Below are positions 58,256 to 64,000 of a stretch of 64,000 nt of DNA, piece by piece. The DNA is from Rhizobium sp. G21 (GTDB lineage Bacteria > Pseudomonadota > Alphaproteobacteria > Rhizobiales > Rhizobiaceae), in contig NZ_JACFXW010000002.1 in NCBI RefSeq assembly GCF_014158035.1, forward strand, positions 62,001 through 126,000, written 5' to 3'. Each line of letters begins with the position of its first letter. Position 1 is the first letter of the stretch. The position numbers and the translations under genes are program-made. The notes under the pieces are model-generated. The model had not been told where the DNA came from, made no database searches, and saw only the letters and a list, made by a program, of their open reading frames with translations.

Positions 58256-59259
58256 TCAGGCGGCCTTGAGGGCGATGAGTTGATCGAAAAGTGACTGCGG
58301 CAGGTCGATGCCGGCTTCCAAGGCGGATGCGCGACGCGCCCGCGCGCCGTCGCCCGGCGCCGACACCGGATTTGCCGGGTCTAGCGGCCGGGATTGACGC
58401 AACCGATCGAGATAGTGCGCAAGCTGATGCGCTTGGCCGGCGCTCGCCGTCGGGTCTATCAGGATGATGAGGTCGCCCTTGTTGGCTGCATGGACGTCAT
58501 CCAGTGTGCCGCGCACATCGGGCGCGAGATCGGAACCGGCGAGGGCGGCGACCAACAATTCAACCGCCAGCCCCAGCCCGTAACCTTTGCGCCGCCGAAC
58601 GGAGCGATCGCGCCGGCTCTCGCAATCTGCGGGTCCGTCGTCGGCCGGCCGTCCGGGCCGACGACCCAATCCGGCGGAATCGGCGCGCCGCGCATGGCGT
58701 AATTGTTGATTTTTCCCATGGAGACGATGCTGGTCGCCAGATCGAGAATGAACGGTCGCTCCCCGCACGGTATGCCGATGGCGATCGGGTTGGTTCCCAG
58801 CATGGCCTGCGTGCCGCCGAAGGGATGAACCAGGGCTTCGCTCGTCGACATGGCGATGGCGATCATGCCGTCCGCAACCGCCGCCTCCACATAATAAGCC
58901 AGCATGCCGATATGGTTGGCGTTGCGGATCGCGGCGATGGCCAGGCCGTTTTTCCGCAGCCCGGTCCGCATTTCCCGCATCGCGTTCATGACGATGACCG
59001 GTCCCAGGCCGCGTTGGCCATCGACGGTGAGGAACGAATTTCGGCTCCAGTGATGCGCGCCCTGGGCGCAGGCGTCGGCCAGACCCTTGTCGAGACGCGA
59101 CAGCAGCAGCGGCAGACGTTGGAGGCCATGCGAGGCGAGACCGCGCAACTCGGCCTCGATGAAGAGATCCATCTGCAGCCAGGCATTTTCGGCGGGCGAC
59201 CCGCGCCTCTCCAGAAGCCGGATCCCAATTTCACGCAGACGTTCCGGCTGCACCTTCAT
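58256..59259 (-). CDS. Ldh family oxidoreductase (malate/lactate dehydrogenase type 2; one frameshift)
   Basis: NAD(P)-dependent 2-hydroxyacid/2-ketoacid oxidoreductase (DpkA/YiaK/AllD/ComC fold). LFIEAELRGLASHGLQRLPL (Ser-His pair), IAAIRNANHIGMLAYYVEAA (catalytic His), AMLGTNPIAIGIPCGERPFI, LDLATSIVSMGKI. The frame breaks at FGGAK; adding one base to the CC at 58584-58585 (plus strand) gives KGYGLGLAVELLVAALAGSD and 334 residues, family length. First gene of the minus-strand unit, divergent from a GntR gene. Could reduce or oxidise a keto/hydroxy acid such as 2,3-diketogulonate or ureidoglycolate; substrate not known. Confidence 0.87.
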
Positions 59260-59281
59260 TTCAAATCCTATATCAGATCAT

Positions 59282-59295
59282 ATACGATATTGTAT
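59282..59295. promoter_or_regulatory. Candidate GntR operator ATAC-N6-GTAT with promoter elements
   Basis: The 72-nt gap between the divergent Ldh-type and GntR genes is AT-rich. It holds ATACGATATTGTAT at 59282-59295, nested in a wider repeat CCTAT...ATAGG, and TTGACA at 59296-59301. FCD-type GntR proteins often bind AT-rich dyads like this. Probably controls both arms of the divergon. Confidence 0.5.
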
Positions 59296-59331
59296 TTGAC
59301 ATAGGATATCTTATCTGCAACGAATGTCGCC

Positions 59332-60045
59332 ATGTCAAGCAGCAGTCAGGAATTGGAAATGGCGCACGCAACGGAAAGGGTAGGCAGGTCAAACACTCTT
59401 CGCCCCAGCAGTGTGGTCGACGGAGTGTACGACAGCATCTATCACCAGCTCATGTCGCTGGAGATCGCGCCCGGCTCTCGGATCCCGATCGATGTCTTCG
59501 CTCGAGAGCTCGGCGTCTCCCAGACGCCGATCCGTGAGGCGCTGAGCCGTCTCGAGCGCGAGGGCCTCGTGCGCAAGGAACATCTGATCGGCTACAGCGC
59601 CGCTCCGCAATGGACGCGCAAGCAATTCGAAGATCTATACGCATTCCGCTTGCTGGTGGAGCCCGAAGTGGCGCGGCTGGCCGCTCTCAATATGACTCCG
59701 GAAGCGCTGCAGCAGCTCGAAAACTCTGCCGCCGACATGGGCCATGGCGAGACCCCCGTCGATCGCAACACGCGCTATTCTCGCTTTGCCCGCGCCGACG
59801 CGCAGTTTCATGACGCGATCATGAAAATCGCTGGCAATGAGGTGATCCGCTCCACATTGTCGAACCAGCATGTCCACCTGCATATCTTCCGGCTGATGTT
59901 CCATACCCGCGTCACGCAGGAAGCGCTCGAGGAGCATGAAAATCTGCTGGCCGCCTTCAGGGCGGGGGATCCGCAACGGGCGTTCGACGCCATGCGCGTC
60001 CATGTCGAGCGGTCGCGCGACCGGCTGCTGTCGGCTTTCGAATGA
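59332..60045 (+). CDS. GntR family transcriptional regulator, FCD domain
   Basis: 237 residues, intact. Winged helix: VVDGVYDSIYHQLMSLEIAP, IPIDVFARELGVSQTPIREA, LSRLEREGLVRKE. FCD domain: LYAFRLLVEPEVARLAALNM, ADAQFHDAIMKIAGNEVIRS, LEEHENLLAAFRAGDPQRAF, with the Asp/His residues of a metal-dependent ligand pocket. The stop overlaps the ABC ATPase start (ATGA). It sits at the centre of the divergon and likely represses both catabolic and transport arms. Confidence 0.94.
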   Translation: MSSSSQELEMAHATERVGRSNTLRPSSVVDGVYDSIYHQLMSLEIAPGSRIPIDVFARELGVSQTPIREALSRLEREGLVRKEHLIGYSAAPQWTRKQFEDLYAFRLLVEPEVARLAALNMTPEALQQLENSAADMGHGETPVDRNTRYSRFARADAQFHDAIMKIAGNEVIRSTLSNQHVHLHIFRLMFHTRVTQEALEEHENLLAAFRAGDPQRAFDAMRVHVERSRDRLLSAFE

Positions 60046-61629
60046 ACGCGCTTCTTTCTCCCGGATCCGTGACGCGGCCCGCGCAGGCCTCGGTCGCCGC
60101 CTTGAGCGCCGAAGGGCTGGGCAAAGCCTTCGGCCCGATCACCGTGCTGTCGGACATCACGCTCGATATCCATCCCGGGGAAGTTCACGCCATCATCGGA
60201 GAGAACGGCGCCGGCAAGTCGACCTTGATGAAGCTGTTGTCCGGCCATATCTCTCCCACGGCCGGTCAACTGTTCCTGAACGGGCGGCCGGTCGCGTTTC
60301 GCAACGCGGTAGAGGCGGAAGCCGCCGGTATCGTGCTCGTCCATCAGGAAATCCTGCTGGCGGCGGACCTCACCGTCGCGGAAAACCTGTTTCTGGGGCG
60401 CGAGATCGGCCGCGGCCTGATGGTGAACGATCGGCTGATGAACCGCCGCGCCGCCGAGCTCCTCGCCCGTGTCGGATCCAGCGCCCGGCCGCGGGACGGG
60501 CGGGACCTGCCGCTCGCGCAGCGGCAACTGGTGCAGATCGCCCGGGCGTTGCTCGACGAGCGCAAAGTCGTCATTCTCGACGAGCCTACAGCCGTCCTCG
60601 CCAATGACGAGGTGGCCGCGCTTCTGGATATCGTCCGCGCTTTGCGCGATCAGGGGTGGCGGTTCTCTACATTTCGCATCGGCTCGACGAAGTGCAGGCG
60701 CTCGCGGATCGCATCACCGTGCTGCGCGACGGCTGCATGATCGGCACATGGGCGGCCGCGGGCTTGGGTCAGCGGGAAATGGCCGAGCTCATGGTGGGCC
60801 GCGAACTCGATATGCTGTATCCGCACAAGCGCCCGGCTCCCACCGAAGCCCCCTCCTGGTCGTAGAGGGCCTCGTCGTCGATCACGGCGCTCACAGAGTT
60901 TCCTTCGCCGTGCATCCCGGAGAAGTCCTGGGCATCGGCGGCATGATCGGCGCCGGGCGGACCGAACTGATCGAGGGACTGCTCGGCCTTCGTCCTTCGG
61001 AGGCCCAACGCGTCAGGCTGAAGGGCCGCGATATCGAGCAAAGATCGGTCCGCTCGCTCATGGATGCCGGCTTGGTCTACCTGACGGAGGATCGCAAGGG
61101 GAAAGGATTGCTTCTGGAGGAGAAGCTCGGTCCCAACCTAACCCTGCAGGCGCTCGATGCGGTCAATCCGCGCGAAATTCTGGATGCGCGCGGCGAACGT
61201 TCCCGTTTGGAACAGGCGGTCGCGACCTACGACATCCGTGTGCGCACGCTGCGGCTCGAAGCCGGCAAGCTGTCCGGCGGCAACCAGCAAAAGCTGTTGC
61301 TGGCCAAGGTGATGTTGGCGGATCCCGCCGTCGTCGTCATCGACGAGCCGACCCGCGGCATCGATATCGGCAATAAGAGCCAGATCTATGAATTCATCGA
61401 CGCGATGGTGCGGGCGGGCAAGGCCTGCATCGTCATCTCGTCGGAAATGGCCGAGCTGGTCGGGCTGGCGGACCGCGTCCTCGTGATGCGGGCAGGCCAG
61501 ATCGTCAAGGAGCTCCGCGGCGCGGAAATCAACGAGGAGAATGTCGTTTACGCGGCCACGACGGCTTGCCGCACGAACGACGGGGAGGACAGACATGAAC
61601 GTGGCGACGACAACACTCGCACCGGTTGA
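60042..61629 (+). CDS. Sugar ABC transporter ATP-binding protein, RbsA/MglA type (two frameshifts)
   Basis: Tandem ATPase. Domain 1: ALSAEGLGKAFGPITVLSDI, IIGENGAGKSTLMKLLSGH (Walker A), LPLAQRQLVQIARALLDERK, VVILDEPTAVLANDE (Walker B), then VLYISHRLDEVQALADRITV. Domain 2: GEVLGIGGMIGAGRTELIEG, KLSGGNQQKLLLAKVML, VVVIDEPTRGIDIGNKSQI. Breaks at GGGG 60653-60656 and CCCCC 60849-60853; one base each restores about 529 residues. The end overlaps the permease start by 35 nt. Confidence 0.9.
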
Positions 61630-62588
61630 CGAGGGGCGCTCCATCCGCTGGGCGGATCTCGCGCCCTTTATCGCCCTTGCCGTGATCGTGATATTCGGGG
61701 CGCTGGTGAACTCCAACTTCATCGCGTCGGCAAATCTGATCAATGTGATAACGCGCAGCGCCTTCATCGCGATTATTGCGGTCGGCGCCACCTTCGTCAT
61801 CGCGTCCGGCGGGCTCGATCTCTCAGTCGGCTCGATGATGGCCTTCGTGACGGGCATCATGATCATGGTGATGAACTACCTGGCCCCGCCTACGGCGACA
61901 TGGCCATCGTGATCGGCGCCGGAGCGGCGTTGCTGGTCGGCGCGCTGTGCGGATTGTTCAACGGACTGATCATCAGCGTGGGGCGCATCGAACCCTTCAT
62001 CGTGACCCTGGGCACGATGGGCATTTTTCGCGCCTTCATCACCTTTATGACCAATGGCGGCTCGCTGCCGATCGATCGCAGTCTGCGCGAGGCGTATCGG
62101 CCGGTCTATTTCGGCAACCTGTTCGGCATTCCCTATCCGGTGCTCATCACCTTCGTCATCGTCATCCTGGGGGCTTTCTGCTCTACAAGACGAAGTTCGG
62201 ACGCCGCCTGACCTCCGTCGGATCGAATGTCGAAGTCGCCCGCTTTTCGGGTGTGAACGTCCCGGCCGTGCGCACCGTCGCCTATGTGATCCAGGGCGTC
62301 TGCGTGGCGGTCGCCGCCATCTGCTACGTGCCGCGCCTCGGCGCGGCGACGCCGACCACGGGTCAACTCTGGGAATTGCAGGTCATCACTTCAGTCGTGA
62401 TCGGCGGCACGCTGCTTCGCGGCGGTCGCGGCCGGATCGGCGGCACCGTTGCCGGCGCGCTCATCCTGGAGGTCATCGCCAATGTCATGGTCCTGTCCGA
62501 CATGGTCTCGGAATACCTCGTCGCCGCCGTTCAGGGCGCGATCATCATCATCGCCATGCTGGCGCACCGCTTTACCGCAAACCGCTGA
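61595..62588 (+). CDS. Sugar ABC transporter permease, RbsC type (two frameshifts)
   Basis: BPD_transp_2 permease. ADLAPFIALAVIVIFGALVN, ATFVIASGGLDLSVGSMMAF (family G-x-D-L-S-V-G), MAIVIGAGAALLVGALCGLF, GRIEPFIVTLGTMGIFRAFI, LLYKTKFGRRLTSVGSNVEV, VIGGTLLRGGRGRIGGTVAG. Breaks at CCCC 61884-61887 and GGGGG 62169-62173; one base each restores 331 residues. ATG 61595 (MNVATTT) preceded by GGGGAGGA. Confidence 0.9.
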
Positions 62589-62617
62589 AAACCGCACCGA
62601 CTTCAAAGGAGGAGAAA

Positions 62618-63586
62618 ATGAAGTCTACGATCCAGAGAACCAGCCTGTTCCTATCAACCGTCGCGATGGGGTTCGCCCTGTCGTTCGCCGGGGCAGAGGC
62701 GCAGGAAAAGAAAGTCACGATCGCCGTCTCGATCCCTGCCGCGACGCATGGATGGACCGGCGGCGTCGTCTACCACGCCGAGCAGGCGGAGAAGGAAATC
62801 GAAGCCGCATTCCCCGACATCGACGTCGTGCTGTCGACGGCGTCGTCGGCACCCGCCCAGGTTTCGGCTCTTGAGGATCTGTCGGCGAGTCGCAAGCTCG
62901 ATGCGCTGGTCATCCTGCCGTTCACCTCGGAAGAACTGACGGGACCCGTCGAGCAGATCAAGCAGAAGGGCACCTTCATCTCCGTGGTCGATCGTGGTCT
63001 GACCGACCCGAGCGTGCAGGACCTCTATGTGGCCGGCGACAACATCGCCGTCGGCGCGAACACCGCCGAATGGCTGGTGGACAAGCTGGGAGGCGAAGGC
63101 CAGATCGTCGTATTGCGCGGCATTCCGACCGTGATCGACGACGAACGGATCAAGGGCTTCTCCGACGTCATCGGCAAATCGAACATCAAAATCCTCGACA
63201 TCCAGTACGCCAACTGGAACCAGGACGAAGCCTTCAAGCTGATGCAGGACTATCTGGCGAAATATCCGAAGATCGACGCCGTCTGGGCCAACGACGACGA
63301 CATGTTGCTCGGCGTTCTGGAGGCTGTCGACAATGCCGGCCGCAAAGACATCAAATATGCGCTGGGCGGCAACGGGATGAAGCAGGTCATCGAAATGGTG
63401 AAGGCGAAGAACGCGCGCACGCCGATTTCGACGCCTTATCCGCCGTCGATGATCAAGTCGGCGATCTACATGACCGCCGCGCAGTTCAACGGTCAGGCTC
63501 CGGTCCGCGGTTCGTTCCTGCTCGGCGCCCCCTTGATCACGCCTGAAAACGCCGATCAGTTCTACTTCCCCGATTCCCCGTTCTGA
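62618..63586 (+). CDS. Sugar ABC transporter substrate-binding protein (Peripla_BP_4)
   Basis: 322 residues, intact, signal peptide of about 28 (ends AEA). KKVTIAVSIPAATHGWTGGV, LDALVILPFTSEELTGPVEQ, FISVVDRGLTDPSVQDLYVA, GDNIAVGANTAEWLVDKLGG, LRGIPTVIDDERIKGFSDVI and VWANDDDMLLGVLEAVDNAG are RbsB-like. Ribosome site AAAGGAGGAG. Followed by a perfect hairpin and then the DJ-1/PfpI gene. The ligand is probably a sugar or sugar acid. Confidence 0.94.
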   Translation: MKSTIQRTSLFLSTVAMGFALSFAGAEAQEKKVTIAVSIPAATHGWTGGVVYHAEQAEKEIEAAFPDIDVVLSTASSAPAQVSALEDLSASRKLDALVILPFTSEELTGPVEQIKQKGTFISVVDRGLTDPSVQDLYVAGDNIAVGANTAEWLVDKLGGEGQIVVLRGIPTVIDDERIKGFSDVIGKSNIKILDIQYANWNQDEAFKLMQDYLAKYPKIDAVWANDDDMLLGVLEAVDNAGRKDIKYALGGNGMKQVIEMVKAKNARTPISTPYPPSMIKSAIYMTAAQFNGQAPVRGSFLLGAPLITPENADQFYFPDSPF

Positions 63587-63592
63587 TCAAAT

Positions 63593-63620
63593 GCGGCGCC
63601 CGGCCAGTTCCGGGCGCCGC
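63593..63620 (+). promoter_or_regulatory. Intercistronic hairpin after the second sugar-binding protein gene
   Basis: Perfect 11-bp stem GCGGCGCCCGG / CCGGGCGCCGC with loop CCAGTT, 7 nt after the stop. No T-run; the next gene starts 27 nt later. Same design as the hairpins at 26132 and 30304. Confidence 0.65.
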
Positions 63621-63646
63621 CACACCATGAAAACAGGAGACATGAC

Positions 63647-64000
63647 ATGAGTGGCAAGAAAATCCTCATGCTGACCGGCGAGTTCACCGAAGAATACGAG
63701 ATCTTCGTGTTTCAGCAGGGCATGGAGGCCGTGGGTCACACCGTGCACGTCGTATGCCCCGACAAGAAGGCCGGCGACCGCATCAAGACCTCGCTGCACG
63801 ATTTCGAAGGCGATCAGACCTATACGGAAAAGCTGGGTCACTACGCCGACATCAACAAGACCTTTTCGGAAGTCCGGGTGGAGGATTATGACGCCGTCTA
63901 TGCAGCCGGCGGTCGTGGGCCTGAATATATCCGCACCGACAAGCGCATCCAGGACATGGTCCGCCATTTCCACGAGACGGGAAAGCCGATCTTCACGATC
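63647..64000 (+). CDS. DJ-1/PfpI family protein (type 1 glutamine amidotransferase-like), 3' end cut by window
   Basis: First 118 residues. KKILMLTGEFTEEYEIFVFQ (conserved N-terminal strand and acidic residue), QGMEAVGHTVHVVCPDKKAG, VEDYDAVYAAGGRGPEYIRT (family GGxGP loop) and MVRHFHETGKPIFTI; the catalytic Cys region comes just after the window end. Ribosome site AGGAGA. Co-directional with the ABC genes 60 nt after the binding-protein stop. Members act as proteases, glyoxalases, hydratases or chaperones; here a sugar- or carbonyl-detoxifying role is possible. Confidence 0.9.
   Translation, partial: MSGKKILMLTGEFTEEYEIFVFQQGMEAVGHTVHVVCPDKKAGDRIKTSLHDFEGDQTYTEKLGHYADINKTFSEVRVEDYDAVYAAGGRGPEYIRTDKRIQDMVRHFHETGKPIFTI

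Overview
The window looks like an accessory, catabolism-rich stretch (plasmid, chromid or genomic island) of an alphaproteobacterium, most likely Hyphomicrobiales (Agrobacterium/Rhizobium/Brucella relatives). Reasons: GC-rich sequence, a uronate/aldarate gene set (udh, kdgD, gci, gli) of the type described in Agrobacterium, many ABC/TRAP uptake systems each with its own GntR/RpiR/LysR/AraC regulator, and IS21, IS66 and IS3 elements. No rRNA, tRNA, CRISPR or replication gene was recognised.

Layout. 1-3068: end of a fused two-domain peptide-type ABC ATPase and a hydantoinase/dihydropyrimidinase. 3212-9916: small redox enzymes (two SDRs, an old-yellow-enzyme reductase, an aldo/keto reductase) with LysR, TetR and AraC regulators. 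10421-16266: a wrecked region, with an IS21 element next to a metE-like gene that has an internal deletion and an IS66 element inside it (8-bp target duplication). 16428-19990: relics and small genes (siderophore-binding-protein-like fragment, DHFR-like protein, GNAT, CGNR regulator, DUF2066-like protein). 20376-28049: uronate oxidation to 2-oxoglutarate semialdehyde, with a GntR regulator and a TRAP transporter. 28192-34603: sugar operon (isomerase, RbsBAC-type ABC transporter, RpiR regulator, ribokinase-like kinase). 34896-41570: two-component system divergent from an RND efflux pair. 41744-43064: IS3 element. 43097-50142: alkanesulfonate (ssu) operon with two SsuA paralogues, an Rrf2 regulator and an FAD/NAD(P)-binding protein. 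50701-54638: SDR/AraC pair and a class D beta-lactamase divergent from an AmpR-like regulator. 54690-64000: a catabolic divergon, with hydrolase, semialdehyde dehydrogenase, Fe-alcohol dehydrogenase and Ldh-type dehydrogenase on one side and GntR, an Rbs-type ABC transporter and a DJ-1/PfpI protein on the other.

A global feature colours every call: about 19 genes carry frameshifts, nearly all single-base losses in G/C homopolymers. Restoring the base gives a whole number of codons and normal family length. This is more like sequencing error than gene decay, so I annotate these genes over their full restored span. The exception is the metE-like gene, which is truly broken by a deletion and an IS insertion.

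The parts work as separate uptake-plus-catabolism modules: hydantoin/pyrimidine-type compounds, uronates and aldarates, an unidentified sugar, sulfonates as sulfur source, and an unidentified hydroxy-acid or sugar-derived substrate in the last module, which is the best candidate here for an undescribed pathway.
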